64,000 nt of DNA from Margaritispora aquatica (GCA_007644065.1 VJWN01000007.1:1302001-1366000); one strand, 5' to 3'. Shown: positions 1-11,731, counted from the first letter of the stretch. Program-made: numbers and translations. Notes: generated by a model not told the origin, from the sequence alone.

Positions 1-27
1 TGTGTAGCAAACTTCTATTCACTAAAT

Positions 28-1214
28 CTATTCTGAAACTTTCCATACCAACCTCTCACCACTTACTTCTTTCCTCCTCAAAGCATCCATCGCAGCTTGT
101 GCTCTGTCTAGAAGTGTCTCACCCTCCACAATTCGATATCGATTTGGCTTTACGATACCTTGTTCCAAGAGAGTGGGCATGATTTCAGACTGCAGTTTCT
201 CTTTAAACAGTTCATTCTGTCACGGCATTAGCTAAGCTTATGATCCAAAGTGCATAGAGAAATACTCACATTCAAGTAGAAGTGTGTCCTCACACCTCTG
301 ACTTCTACACCTTCGGCGAATTGAGCTGCCTTAGATACATCCATCTCGTATTCTGGACTCTCCGTCTCACTTGCATCTTTTACAACCACTGGCAACAGCA
401 CAGCGACTTTGCTCCCCTTGGTTGCAATCTTGGCTAGAGGCGACAAACTGCCATATTTAGATCCTATGCAGTCCAGCACATGCAGGATGTTACCCCCTGC
501 TGCTTTCAAAATCTCGGCATCAACTCCAGGTGAGCGATAGTTGAAAACATGCGTTGCTCCATATGATTGCAGGAGTGCGTGATGAGCAGGAGATGAGGTT
601 GCAAAAAGATTTGTGTAGCCATAATATCTCAGAATTTGAAGAGCATATTGGCCAACTGATGAAGAACCACCCCAGATCAATATCGGTACATCAGCATGAG
701 GCGCCGAGTAAGACGGTGGACGCGGCCATGGAAGAGGTAGTTCGAGATCAGTGGTTGCAGCATGGAATACTGTGACGAAATTGTTGGGAAGTGTGACTGC
801 CTCTTGGGCTGTAAAGTTGGATGGAATGACGCCAAAAAGATACTCTGGGGCTGTAATAAGCTCCTGTTGTGCTTTCTCTTTGGGACTTCGCCATGCGAAC
901 CCGAATACCTGTTTGATTGGTCAGAAATACTCCGTAAACTCTAATGTATGGGTAAGTGATTGCACCTTGTCCCCAATATTCAGCCTCTTGACTTCAGGCC
1001 CGATTTCAACGACGGTTCCTGCAACTCCATCTCCTAGAATTTGAGGGTGTTTGACAAGCAGCGCACCATCGTTTTGGTGCAAGTCCAGAGGTGTCGATGC
1101 CGTCCATTCAACTCTGACTAAAACCTCATCTTGAGTAGGCGGAATGGTTGGGAATTGATGGATTTCGAGTTTGCCTCGAGCGGCAACAGTAACAACAGCA
1201 GCATGAGTAGACAT
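28..1214 (-). CDS. ToxD-like zinc-type alcohol dehydrogenase / enoyl reductase
   Basis: A medium-chain dehydrogenase/reductase of 358 residues in three exons (966-1214, 270-908, 28-216), both junctions phase 0. The N-terminal GroES-like fold shows IGDKVFGFAW across the first junction, and the Rossmann NADPH-binding loop GGSSSVG lies at about residues 163-169, followed by the usual helix and the strand NLFATSS. No Cys/His zinc ligand set is apparent, so this is the zinc-independent quinone-reductase/ToxD trans-enoyl-reductase branch, which reduces activated double bonds with NADPH in the cytosol. I chose ATG 1214 (MSTHAAVV) because family members start just before this strand; an in-frame ATG at 1235 would add seven residues. 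In fungi such genes often sit beside polyketide or toxin synthases as stand-alone reductases; the neighbouring methyltransferases and epoxide hydrolase fit that. Substrate unknown. Confidence 0.88.
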
Positions 1215-1500
1215 TGTCTTTAGATTAAGGTTCATACAAAGGGATGCTTTGAAATGAAATTGAATGCAATGAAAGAGTAAAGAGGCGGCCCTCTTATCTT
1301 GTTCATTGTACCATCACTTACGATTTCTAAGCAATATGGGCTTTATGTAAAAAAGAGGGGCACGGCACGAGTATTGCAGAAGGGCACGCTACGAATTGTG
1401 TTTGACAATTGCGTAATTATGGGTATCTCGCTGTGGGAAATCACTAGTCATACAAATTCTGTACAAGCTTTGACGTCTGCTCTTCTTAGTGGGATGGCTT

Positions 1501-3044
1501 TCAATAGCCGTACTTAGCGATACGCTCTTCTCTTGCCTTTTTAACAGCAGGATCTACATTCTTCAGCGCTTCTCTTGCTTTCTCAAGATTACCCTGAAGG
1601 ACGGGGAGGTATATCGACTCCTCAGTCACACGCTGTACCAACTCTGCTCGGTGTTTGGCTAGGTCAGGATATTCTTGATCCAACTTCTCGCCAGCATCGA
1701 TCGCCGCGATCTCCTTATGGCTGCGCTTAATATTCTCAAGAAGACCATCCACATTTCTAGCCAAATTTTTGGCTTCCTCAAAGGGTTCTTCAGCTAAGCG
1801 TCGAATTTCGTCGTCGATGTGCCATTGAATTCGGTCACGTTGGAATGCCTCACGGTCGAAGTTTTGACGCCAGCCATTCTTCAGGTAAAGACGAGCATAC
1901 TCATCGCCGTCCCATGAGCCATTATACTTTCCACCTGGCATCCACTCGAGAGATATAAACCTGTCCATGTAATCTCGAAGTGCCAACCTAGCGAGTCTGG
2001 ATGGATACTGCTCTGGTGAAAGCCAACTGTAAGTTTCCGAGTCATTTGGAAGCTGATCAGTAGCCGGATCTGCATTACCACTCATTTGGAAGGTCCACAT
2101 TTTCACTGGATGGAGTAAGTAGCTGTTCTGTAGAATTAAGATGTGCGCTTACTATTCTGCACATTGATCGCCATCAACGTGCCTTCTTCTCCAGCAAGCG
2201 AAAGCAACACGTGGTTGGGAAGTATGTATGGAAGCTCTCCATTAGCACCTTCCTCATCCACACCAACGAAGTACGGATCTCGACTAATTCGAAGGTCTTC
2301 GTCATCCATCATGTTCGCAAAAATGCCGTATTTTATAAACTCATTGCCATATGATCCTACATCCCAATTGAAGACACTCTGATTGCCGTTAATGTCGAGA
2401 TATGGAAGCATCTCCATGAACTCAATAGCTGGTTGTGAAAAACGTAGCTCTGTTGCTAGTGTTCTGTTGATAGAATGAGGAGGCCTAGCAATCAACGATT
2501 CATCGTAATAGCCCATTTGTGCTAATAGTTCATAGAACTCAGTCATCAGCTGCGCAACCTCCTCGGCCGAGGCGGGGTTGATAACGTTGTGATACACATC
2601 CTCAAGCCCTGTATATGCCTTCGAGATCGATGATTGAACAACGTCGACAATGTGTGTTGAATTGCCGGCGACATAGTAGACGAAGTAGTATATGCCCCCG
2701 TATAGGATGAGTAGATATCCTACCAGCACAGCCCAAGCAAATGTTCTCTTCGCAACAGTTCCGGTATACAGCGGGCTATTCGCTCTCATCTGCTTCTTCT
2801 TCAGCTCTAATATAGCAGTAATGGGGACATGTTTGACAGCTTCGTTCAGATATTCGTCTGCAGCTGTGGCATCGTAGGCTTCCAAGAGAGGGGCATCCGG
2901 CTCCTCGCCTTTCTCTGTGGCTGCTGCTGATGTTGCCGCGGGAGCAGATCGTGCGAGCTGCTCATGAAAGGACGAGAAAAGAATGGCGTTCTCTGCTTGA
3001 GCATTCCCCTCTGCGCCAGGAAAAAGCCACTTTGAGAGAAGCAT
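1501..3044 (-). CDS. Unknown single-pass membrane protein
   Basis: I do not recognise this family. Two exons (2153-3044 and 1501-2105) joined across a 47-nt intron (GTAAGC...CAG, phase 1) give 498 residues. Residues 1-100 are hydrophilic with an Ala-rich patch; one transmembrane helix lies at about 102-125 (VLVGYLLILYGGIYYFVYYV), preceded by basic residues and so suggesting a cytosolic N-terminus. Beyond it is a globular region with possible N-glycosylation sites (NST, NRT, NQS), then a charged, mainly helical C-terminal part (about residues 385-498) that looks like a coiled coil. The segment around AIEFMEMLPYLDING followed by short strands distantly recalls SUKH/Knr4-like folds; this is only an impression. 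It lies between the reductase and the O-methyltransferase on the same strand. Confidence 0.8.
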
Positions 3045-3809
3045 ATTGTTTTAACGAGTGTGAAGACGAAAAAGAAACTGGTGGCTTAAGCCATTGTAGT
3101 TGGGGTGTAATGAATAGGAAAGGCCTTCTTGTGATGTTGTCGCCGCATTCTATAAATAGGGGTCGTAAGGTTGCTTCCGCACCCCCTGTTGCTCCACTAT
3201 TCAAGTAGAGCTTGTCAAACTGGTGTAGAATATATATCAAGGTAAGAAAATCCTGCTCTTAGGTCAAACAGTTTTTATGTTTCTGTCGCTTGATATAGTT
3301 GTGGTCCAACGGCATAGCAGAGTATCTCGCCATCTCCATGTTGAGTTGCCCAAGGATTCAAGCTGCAGATTGTGTTTTATGAAAGGTCGTTTTTGACACT
3401 TGGATGCATACACTTTGACCTCGGTATGAAAGTAGTACCATATTCAAGAATTATTTTGGCTCTTGGCTTGCATACGTCATCCTCAAAATTCGGTTTCTTG
3501 TCAAAGAAGCCTCAGACAGGGACAAGCGAGGAACATCTTGGCATAAACACCAGTTAACTTAGTTTATATTCATCCTTATTCGTGCAAACAAAGTGACTGC
3601 AGAGACTCTGCTCTGAATTTCATGGACGTGTAATCTAGATAAATTCTTGATTCTACTTGACGGAGGTATAAATCATCTATCTTTCTACCCACTGCTCCAG
3701 ATGTCAAAAAACCTTTCTCCCAAGCCACAACAAATGAATACACACATCCAAAATATACCTAGGCTACCTGGACTGTATAGACTTCATACAAAACAAATAG
3801 CAGGTCACC
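3045..3809. other. Intergenic, promoter of membrane protein and 3' end of OMT
   Basis: No coding exon is apparent. An A/T-rich TATAAATA/TATTTATA element at 3152-3159 lies about 110 nt before the membrane-protein start and may serve as its TATA box. The rest is unique sequence of ordinary composition. Confidence 0.5.
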
Positions 3810-5297
3810 TCACTTCTTCAATCGCGCCTCCACAACGGCCTGAGTGCCCATCTCAATAGGCCAGATTTTCACTAGCTCCAAATTTGCCATGTCAAGCAAC
3901 GTTTCAAAATCCTCCTTGGTTCTCTCCTTGCCACCAATAGCAAGCATGACCACGTCCATCCAATAAGGGCTCATATCCTCGCCTACGGTAGTTCTGGTTG
4001 GGACCACAAAGTCGGCAATAAGAAGGCGAGATTTAGGGCCCATAGCTTCGGAGATTATCTTTAGCATTGTAAGACAATAACTATCTTGGTAGTTGTGCAA
4101 TATACGACGGAGGTAGTATATATGCGCATCTGTTTAAAGCCGTTATTATGCAAATAGACAAATACGAGTCTATGTCAACTTACTTTTGACAGGCTGTTCC
4201 GTTAAGAAATCATAAGGCATTTTCTCGATACCAGGTAACAGTTCCTGTGGAATGGACTCCAATACAGGTGGTCGATCTTGAAGTATCATCTTTGGCTTGA
4301 CCTTGAAGTCAGTGATCTCCTTCTGGATTTGAAGCAAACATTGCCCTCTTCCACCTCCAATATCGACAATAAAAGCTCTCTCTGGTTCTGCCTCAACTTC
4401 CTCCTTCAAGGAGCCGAAAGGGAACATTCCGAGAATTGGAAGAGCGGCCTCTTGCTGCATCATGGCTTTATTGAACATTTGGAGCCTGGCTGGCTCGGCA
4501 GTCAAAACTTCGTAGAACGTGAGGCCTTCGCTGTCATAGGCGCAAGAGTATGGAGTTTTGCGGAGATCAACAAGATCTTCTGGAGTTTTGGTTGTAAAGT
4601 ATTTTGGAAAAGACAAGTAGGCGTACATCATATTGCAGCTAGACATTGTCAATCTCTTCTTGCTATGAGCATGATTGAAAGAGTATTACCACATATTAAA
4701 GAAGTCAACAGCCCCTTCGGGTAGGTACGCGAGGGATTTGGGTGTGTGGGCATATGTCTCGTCATCAGTGAGAGCAACAATTCCAGTTCCAGTGAGCATT
4801 CTCATGAGACGAACTTAGTACCCAGTAAGCTGCGGATCGCCATAATTTCTCAAAGAGATGATTTGAACTTACCTATCACATCTGGCTCTGTCTTGGTCAA
4901 TTTACCCAGTTCTTTTGCAGTAATGTTTCCGGTTTTGGGCATTTTCTCGAATGCGCCCACTTTGGCAAGTGTGTCAAGAGCACAGGTTGTGTTCATCTAC
5001 CAGCATAACTACAGTTAGTATTTGATAAACATCATAAGCAGATTCACTTCGGCTGTTTCTCTCATGGTGAAGATAACATACGAATGACCACTGTCTAATC
5101 ACTAGGCCACCATTAGCTTCATAATCATAAATATTTGGCATGTACTCACTTGCATCCATCGGATCTTCTAGCTCCTGGTAAAGGAGATCGACTTGCTGCA
5201 TCAGCTCACATCTCTTGTTCCTTTCACCATTGTAACTCTTCGCAGCTGCCAAAATTGCTTCGGCTCGTCGGACGATATCTGAATCCACGGAACCCAT
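3810..5297 (-). CDS. Plant-type SAM-dependent O-methyltransferase
   Basis: Five exons (5082-5297, 4873-4996, 4690-4813, 4184-4638, 3810-4129) give 412 residues, normal for the COMT-like Methyltransf_2 family. The N-terminal half is the winged-helix dimerisation domain (VRLMRMLTGTGIVAL at the exon 2/3 junction). The SAM-binding motif VDIGGGRGQ starts with Asp247, and the late motif NAHIYYLRRILHNY carries His318 at the position of the general base that deprotonates the acceptor hydroxyl. Such fungal enzymes methylate phenolic hydroxyls of polyketides and other aromatic metabolites in the cytosol. The join at exon 3/4 yields Cys-Cys (TG|C TGC), which I consider right but less certain than the others. 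A good TATA element lies about 120 nt upstream. Substrate cannot be told from sequence; neighbours suggest secondary metabolism. Confidence 0.9.
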
Positions 5298-6507
5298 TGC
5301 TGTGATAGTCGAGCAAGAAGCAGTAAGATTTCGGGAGACAGTAGAGGGGATGGCCAGCAAGGAGCTATTGTGAAGAGAAGGGTGGTGGGGTACTCGTAAC
5401 AGAGCTTGATGTTTTGCTTTTATAAAAATAAGGACATGTAGTACGGGACGGTGCGAGAGGGCTAGACTCGGACATGAAGGACGTTTCGAGAACAAGTGCG
5501 CCTCGATTGATACATCTTTGGTGCATCTGCCTGGTACAAGAGCGTCTTATGTCGTACTATTGGTCGCGGGAAGTCTTCAAATGACCCGGGCAAAAAATGC
5601 ATATCGCAGATAGGTACCTTGAGACCGAATGTATGCAACCCAGTTTGTGCATTTGCCGAAACGGATTTCGTCCCAATTCGATGTTGTAGTGGAGGCAGTT
5701 GGTAATAAAGCACTCCCCTAGCAATAAGGGAAAGGTTTATACGGCGCCTGGGACTTTTGTCTGATCAACATATGCATGAACTGGTTTACTATGTTCAGAA
5801 GGTGATTTCACATCACCTGCATTTGCAGCTTCGTCAACGTTGATATGCAGCCTCGAAATGTGGTGTGTAGACCTGGGAAGATGATCCAATCAACGCTGTT
5901 CTGCATGCACTCTCTGCATCAAGTCTTAACATTGTTCTCCATAGATGATCTTGTATTCTTAACATTGTCTCAACTCCTTGCGTTGCCCTTGACGCCGATG
6001 AGGCTGACAAGTCATCATAAGGCACGGCAGTAGTGTTGAGCTATCGATTGATTCTAGTTTAGTTAAAAAAAAAATAACAAAAAAAGTTCGGTGTTCTGGC
6101 TTGGACTCTCGCCTGCTTGCGTAACTCCACTATCATGCTCGGGTTAAAGAACCCCTCTGAATCTTGCTCAGAAGGATAAACAGCTTCTTCGGCTGAACTC
6201 TTTCGTCGTCGGATTTCCAGGGAGGGCGTAGTGCATAGTATTACTGCTCAGTTGGAGGTGGGGTACTGCTTTTCCAACATCTTACTTGATACCGACAACT
6301 GCACCTGTCTAGTCATTGTTGTTGGCTTTTTATGAGACCAACATGTGGCATATCCAGCTGCTCGTGCATTAACTACGGAGTATTAGTACATATCAAAGCG
6401 TCTCGGAAATATTCATTTGCTGATTGTCTCTTCGTCTAACCCTTTGTCTTTTCTGTCGTTGTTGTGTTGTTGTGTAGTTGTCACATCCACTATCGAATTT
6501 GCCAGGC
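5298..6507. other. Divergent intergenic region OMT / LaeA-like
   Basis: Shared upstream region of two divergently transcribed methyltransferases. Apart from the OMT TATA box it holds an A-rich run at about 6065-6087 and no coding exon that I can support. Co-regulation of the two genes is possible but not shown by any obvious shared site. Confidence 0.5.
5417..5424 (-). promoter_or_regulatory. TATA box of O-methyltransferase gene
   Basis: TATAAAAG read on the minus strand, about 120 nt before the ATG at 5297. Canonical sequence and suitable distance; no other TATA lies closer. Confidence 0.55.
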
Positions 6508-8057
6508 ATGGAGGGTCCACCAGTTCAAGCGGAGGCGCCAACGCAGGAACCCGCTGCGCAACCCGAGGTGGACAATACAATTGAGGCGGAGATTTTTGAA
6601 GTTCGTTGCTCCAATTTCCAAACCGTTGATATCTGTATCCGTAGGGCCATAGTTTGCTAGAGAGTTAGGAGTTGAATTTGACTGATTTTCTAGGGTTTGG
6701 ATGATGACTCTGCTTATGCTGGATCGTCGTAAGCCAAGCTTCCTCCTCCACGACTGTAAGAAATATTAACCTGGGATAATGCAGATACGGAAGCTTGACC
6801 GAAAGTTTATCGTCCACAATTGCAAGAGGAGTCAAGGAGTATGGAAGGACGTGTGAGTTGAGCAGTCTCTCTTATATTTGGCTGATGTTTCTGACTATAT
6901 TCAAGATGCTGCGTATGGCAACGAAGGTAAGATTGCCATTCACCATCCTCAGTGTAGACACGATCTAATATCATTCGCAAAGAGTATGGCCTTCCAATTG
7001 ATGAAGAGGAAATGGACCGGATCGATATGTCTCATGCAAAATATGTGATGTTGTTGGACAAGAAACTATTCTTGGCCCCTATTGCCAAATCACCACAACG
7101 CATATTGGACCTGGGAACAGGTACTGGTATTTGGGCAATTGATGTAAGTATTATTGATTTGATGTTTGACCGATTTGGAGACCAGAGTTTTAACTATGGT
7201 TCTCAAATAGATGGCTGATGCATTTCCCATGGCCAAAGTACTAGGACTTGACATTGCACCTGTTCAACCAGAATGGGTTCCCCCGAATTGTACTTTTCGA
7301 ATTGATGATATTGAAATGGATTGGCAATTGGAGGATAAAAATTACGATTTTATACATGCTCGCGACCTGCTGCTCTGTATAAGGTACGAGCATAGCTCAA
7401 AAGCCCTGTGCACAACAATGTCATTAACTGAATCAGAGATTGGCCCAAATTAGTGCGTCAAGCATATGAGTGAGTAGACAACCAATTCATCTGTCAGAGG
7501 CCATCTTTTAACGAGCTATTTTATAGGCACATTCGACCTGGTGGATACTTCGAGTTGCAGTGTGTCTATCCTAAGTTGCTATGTGATGATGACACGATGA
7601 CTCCAGAAAATGGTCTACAGATTTTTGCCAATCACGCCCGACAAGCTACCAAAAATATTGGCTTTCCGCTAGATGATATTCTTAAATACACCGAGTTCAT
7701 GAAAACAGCAGGGTTTGAAGAGGTTACAGAGGTGAGGGTGAAGATGCCTTCATCCGCTTGGCCAAAAGACAGACGATTGAAGCTCATTGGTGCATTCGAG
7801 ATGCAAAACATGGTGAAGGGAGTAGGAGCCATGAGCTACAGGATGTTCTCAAAAGGATTTGGATGGAGTCAAGCAGAGACGGAGGCATTCCTGGTGGAGG
7901 TCAGGAGAGATACGGCCAATATGAGATTTCATACGTACTGGGACTTGTGAGTTACAGAGGCTACCTATTTCCCCACTGAATGTACTGACTACCCCATAGT
8001 TTCATCGTGCATGGCCGTAAACCAGGTGGTAAAGCTGAATCTTCTGCTGTTGCTTGA
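6508..8057 (+). CDS. LaeA-like SAM-dependent methyltransferase
   Basis: Nine exons (6508-6600, 6694-6728, 6785-6852, 6906-6926, 6983-7143, 7211-7383, 7437-7469, 7527-7946, 8000-8057) give 353 residues with a consistent frame throughout. The N-terminus has the acidic DDDSAY and the YAAYGNEEYGLPIDEEEMDR segment, matching the YxxG...LPxDxxExDR signature of the LaeA/TAM family. Motif I is ILDLGTGTGIWAID (Asp115 onward), motif II-like VLGLDIAPVQPEWVPPN, then DFIHARDLLLCIRDW and EHIRPGGYFELQ. LaeA itself is a nuclear regulator of secondary metabolism, but fungi carry many paralogues, some of them small-molecule methyltransferases. With its place among tailoring enzymes a metabolite methyltransferase is as likely as a regulator. 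The start at 6508 is the first ATG of the frame. Microexons of 21, 33 and 35 nt are notable. Confidence 0.9.
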
Positions 8058-8683
8058 GTTCAAGAGTTATAGGTAGAATTTAGTGAGTTAACAAAATCGA
8101 TGTTGTTCATGTATTCAGGGTACTTCTTGGATTGATGCCAAGCCACTTTCATACACCGAGTTTCAATCTCATTATCACGTTTTATTATTACGAAGGAAAG
8201 CTATAGAATTTTGCTGTACTGTTGAATTGCCAGTTTTAGACGCCACAAATGGTTGTAGTGAAGAACAATAGACTACTCCTCATCTCCAATATTGTGATAT
8301 TATAAATGCCTGTATAGAACAAAGCGGCTCCCACATACTTCCTACAATCATATCTATTCTTATTTGTACAGCTTGAATGTTTTCATTCTCTGCACTTGAT
8401 ACATATATTCTACGTCTATATTGTATTATTTCTCCTACACTCATGGAGACTTTTCGGATACTTTTGACATTCAATATCCTCTCTTGTCCCTTAGCCAGGT
8501 CGTGGACTCCCAGCGTTTTCGGACATCTCGTAAACACCGCTTACCGAGTCCCTCCCACCAGCACCGAGCTGTATATAAGCAAAGAAGAACCCCCCTCGGA
8601 CATTGCTTCTTTCTTGAAACAATCCTTATTTTTCTAAAAAAAAAAATCAAACACGTCGATTTCACTCACCTATTCATAAAAAG
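8058..8683. other. Intergenic, promoter of epoxide hydrolase gene
   Basis: Contains the 3' flank of the methyltransferase and the promoter of the hydrolase. The last 100 nt hold a TATA box and an A-rich, CT-rich leader (poly-A at about 8637-8646) typical of a fungal 5' UTR. No coding exon seen. Confidence 0.55.
8572..8578 (+). promoter_or_regulatory. TATA box of epoxide hydrolase gene
   Basis: TATATAA in GAGCTGTATATAAGC, 106 nt upstream of the ATG at 8684, followed by a pyrimidine- and A-rich leader. A strong canonical match. Confidence 0.65.
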
Positions 8684-9916
8684 ATGTTGCCTTACACGTA
8701 CTCAAAATTCACTACCTCCCGCCAGTTGAGTTACAGCTACATCCACATCACTCCCAAACAATCAGATGGAGAATACATCCTCTTCCTGCATGGCTTCCCC
8801 TCAGGATCCCACGACTGGTCCTCTCAAATCGAGCATTTCTCCCAAAAGGGTTACGGAATCATTGTCCCAGACCTGCTAGGTTACGGGGGTACATCCAAAC
8901 CCCTCGAAACGAAGTTATACAACGCGAAAGACATGTCACAGGACATCGTAGAAATCTTTATGCACGAGAAGATAGAGAAAGTGATTGGAGTAGCACATGA
9001 CTGGTAGGTTTTCACGTCCCAGTCCACAAACAAACACTGATGAAAATTAGGGGATCTTTCATCCTCTCTCGCCTAGCAAACTACCACCCATCAGCCTTCA
9101 CCAAGCTCGCATTCATCGACATCGGCTACTCAGCACCAGGCAGTAATCTCAACGAGCAGACCGTGCGGTTCGTCAATTCCATGGTGCAGCAGAACATGGG
9201 CTTTTCTGTGTTTGGGTATTTCCTCTTCTTTCAGGAGAAGGATGCCGCCAAGCTTATGGATGCCAACGTAAGTCGATTCCAAAGTTCCAACTTAGAAACG
9301 TATAGGTTGATGACGATGGTATGATCCTAATGATGCGGCAGAGTGATTCCGTACAAGCGCTTTTCCACACCAGAGATGAGGAGATAGGGAAGGAGTACAT
9401 GGGTGCCGAAGGGGGAACTCGCGTATGGGTTACAGAAGGGAAAACTGCACCACTTCCAGCTTATTTCACCAAGGAGGTAAGAAATCCAACCCGATGCCTG
9501 TTTTATGTATCACAACTAACAAATCACAAGCACCAAGCACACAACCGCGCCTTCTTCTCACCCGAGAACGGCGGCTACGGCCCAGCGCTCAACTGGTACC
9601 TCGCGCAACTCGAGGACATCAACGCCGAGGATGACAAGAGTACGTTTTCTTCCAACCTGTTGACTTGATGAAAGAACCTTGAAGTGTCTGACATCATGTA
9701 GCCATCCCAAAGGAGAATTACATTTTGAAGCAACCAACGTTATTGGTGACAGGTAAGAATTGGATTACAGCCACGGCGGACTTCCCCAGCCAGATGAAGG
9801 GGAGTGTGGAGAATTTGCGGCTAGAAAGTTTGGATGCTGGGCATTGGATCATGTTGGAGAGAGCGGAGGAGACGAATGCTCTTCTGGAGGAGTTTTTCGA
9901 GAAGTCGGAGGTTTGA
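8684..9916 (+). CDS. Epoxide-hydrolase-type alpha/beta hydrolase
   Basis: Five exons (8684-9003, 9051-9267, 9306-9476, 9531-9639, 9702-9916) give 343 residues. The oxyanion motif HGFP is at residues 36-39, the nucleophile is Asp106 in AHDWG (split by the first intron), and the catalytic His is His320 in DAGHWIM. YGPALNWY is the lid segment that carries an epoxide-activating tyrosine in soluble epoxide hydrolases. An Asp nucleophile fits epoxide hydrolase (or haloacid dehalogenase-like) chemistry rather than an esterase, which would have Ser. Intron 2 is only 38 nt, very short even for fungi, and the exon 4 acceptor (CACAAG) is weak, so residues around the third junction are less certain. It is the last gene of the tailoring-like block and has its own TATA box. 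Confidence 0.9.
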
Positions 9917-10303
9917 ATCAAGATGTGATCGTTTTGGCAGGACGGTGTATTCAAATTTAAATATCAATTAGATATTGCCAGCGAAATTTCATATCCAAAA
10001 GTGTTAGCTCCATGAACGACGACATGAGATGTGTTGATATCTACTCCTTGATCATCTGGAGTTGTGTGAGATTGTAGTTAGTTGATACCTGCTTCTGAGA
10101 TATGAAACCTCGGAAAGCTGTAGAATGACTGACCAAAAAGGTGCCTCAAGAGTCGAACACTAGTGATTGCACGGAAACTTGTCAAGCTTTATTTTGAGAA
10201 GTCCTAAATCTACGCAAACCATACTATTGCGAACAATAAAGACAGGAAAGATATCACAATATGCTTGTAATAATGTCATTTTGGTTTACAATATATTCAA
10301 GTG
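9917..10303. other. Convergent 3' flank
   Basis: Short AT-rich region between the 3' ends of the hydrolase and the basic protein gene. No exon or strong repeat seen. Confidence 0.55.
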
Positions 10304-11263
10304 CTATTTAAAACTCCTCCTATGCCTCCTCGACCTCCTCCCAACACCCTTTCGCTCTATCATCCTAGTTTTCACGCCGACAACTGCAAATGTACTCACA
10401 TTTGCACTTCTAATACCTACACCCGGACTCTCAGGAATAACAGACATCGTTCTGGCCATCACTCTCTCGCCGAAATAATCTCCCTTCATATCCTCCTTAG
10501 CAAAAGTCTGCACAGGCGTCAATTCAGGTGATAAGACACTATTCCAGCCCGTCTCGCTTAACATCCACTTCGCCTCCCTCCTCTTCTTCCTCCTCTTCCC
10601 ATCACCACTAACCCTCCCATCCCCAATCTCACCACCTCTCCCACCCCTTTCCTCCTTGGCCCTTCTCAACTCTTCCCAGCAACCCCTCAGCCTCTCCCTC
10701 GCCCTCAAATAACGCTCTCTCGCCACCCTAACCTCCCTCCTCCTCTGCTCCACCACTTCCCTAAACTCCACATCCAAGCTCCCCAAACTCACTAAACTGA
10801 GCTTCGTCCCGGCAGTCAGACTCGTCTCCTCACTCACACTCGCATCTCTCCTCCCCGTTCTGGGATTCACGCCCTGGACACCCAGGAAATCCTCGCTTTG
10901 CCTGAAACTGCGGCGTTCTTCCCTGCGGCAGGCGCGTTCGGTTCTGGTGTTTGCGGTGGTTGAGTTGTCTCTGGGTTTGGACATGTGCATCCGTATGGGT
11001 GGAGGAGGTATGATGGTAGGTATTGGGGGTTTCTGTGTCGTGGTTGGGGGTGGTGGTGGGACAGGACGACGAGGTATGGTATGCCGTTTGGGGTTAGGGA
11101 ATCGTGGCTGTGATTGCGGAGCTGGAGAGACATAGTTATAGTCATCGAGTTCAGGTCGTAGAGTACCGCCTCTCTCGGGTCTATTCTTGGGGTTTAGGTT
11201 GTGTAAGAAGGCTCTGAAGGAATTGCGGCGAGGAGAGATTGATGGAGTCGAGTTCGTGGACAT
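10304..11263 (-). CDS. Basic low-complexity hypothetical protein
   Basis: An intronless frame of 319 residues from ATG 11263 (MSTNSTPSISPRRNSF); the same frame opens further to an ATG at 11416, but that extension reads like leader sequence. The N-terminal third is Pro/Arg-rich with runs such as RRPVPPPPPTTT. The middle (about residues 155-225) is a strongly charged helix, EVVEQRRREVRVARERYLR, probably a coiled coil. A Gly/Arg/Lys-rich stretch with GKRRKKRR, a likely nuclear localisation signal, follows. The C-terminal part has a conserved-looking SETGWNSVLSPELTPVQTF and ends in RRSRRHRRSFK. I do not recognise the family. The Ser/Thr-Pro sites and basic tail suggest a nuclear or RNA-associated protein, which is inference only. 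Confidence 0.7.
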   Translation of the reverse strand: MSTNSTPSISPRRNSFRAFLHNLNPKNRPERGGTLRPELDDYNYVSPAPQSQPRFPNPKRHTIPRRPVPPPPPTTTQKPPIPTIIPPPPIRMHMSKPRDNSTTANTRTERACRREERRSFRQSEDFLGVQGVNPRTGRRDASVSEETSLTAGTKLSLVSLGSLDVEFREVVEQRRREVRVARERYLRARERLRGCWEELRRAKEERGGRGGEIGDGRVSGDGKRRKKRREAKWMLSETGWNSVLSPELTPVQTFAKEDMKGDYFGERVMARTMSVIPESPGVGIRSANVSTFAVVGVKTRMIERKGVGRRSRRHRRSFK

Positions 11264-11731
11264 TGAGTATGATATATTTGGGGAACTAATATCGAAGTGA
11301 AGTGTATTGGTGGATGCGAATCGCCCGATTAACTTTATTAAACCTCTCTTTTGTGAACTAGAGGCAGCAAAAGTAAAACGATGAGAAAAATAAAATTTTG
11401 ACACAAGATGTGACAATTTCTAATGTGGTCATTGAAGGATAAGATTTGAAAATGGAAGGAGCGAGTTGCAGACTGAGGAGTGTTATTTGTATGACAATTT
11501 CTTGAAAAAGCCACTGATGATGGAAGTTAACCACCGTTTCAACACATGAATGTGTATTCTGACGACCAGACTTTGGTTGGCAAATGGCATTGATGTCGCC
11601 AAATGAAAAATAGACAGCAAAATGCACTGAATTGGGACTGTAGAACCAATGATTATTATCATACCATTCACAATATTACAAGACCTAAGACCATGCATGT
11701 CAAAACGCCAGTAAATGCCCAACGCAAAACA
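11264..11731. other. Intergenic, 3' of nur1
   Basis: Upstream region of the basic protein gene and 3' flank of nur1, both on the minus strand. No feature I can support. Confidence 0.5.

Noticed and set aside
10867..11145. Minus-strand 92-codon frame overlapping the basic protein
   Set aside because: Out-of-frame shadow of the Pro-rich repeat region of that gene.
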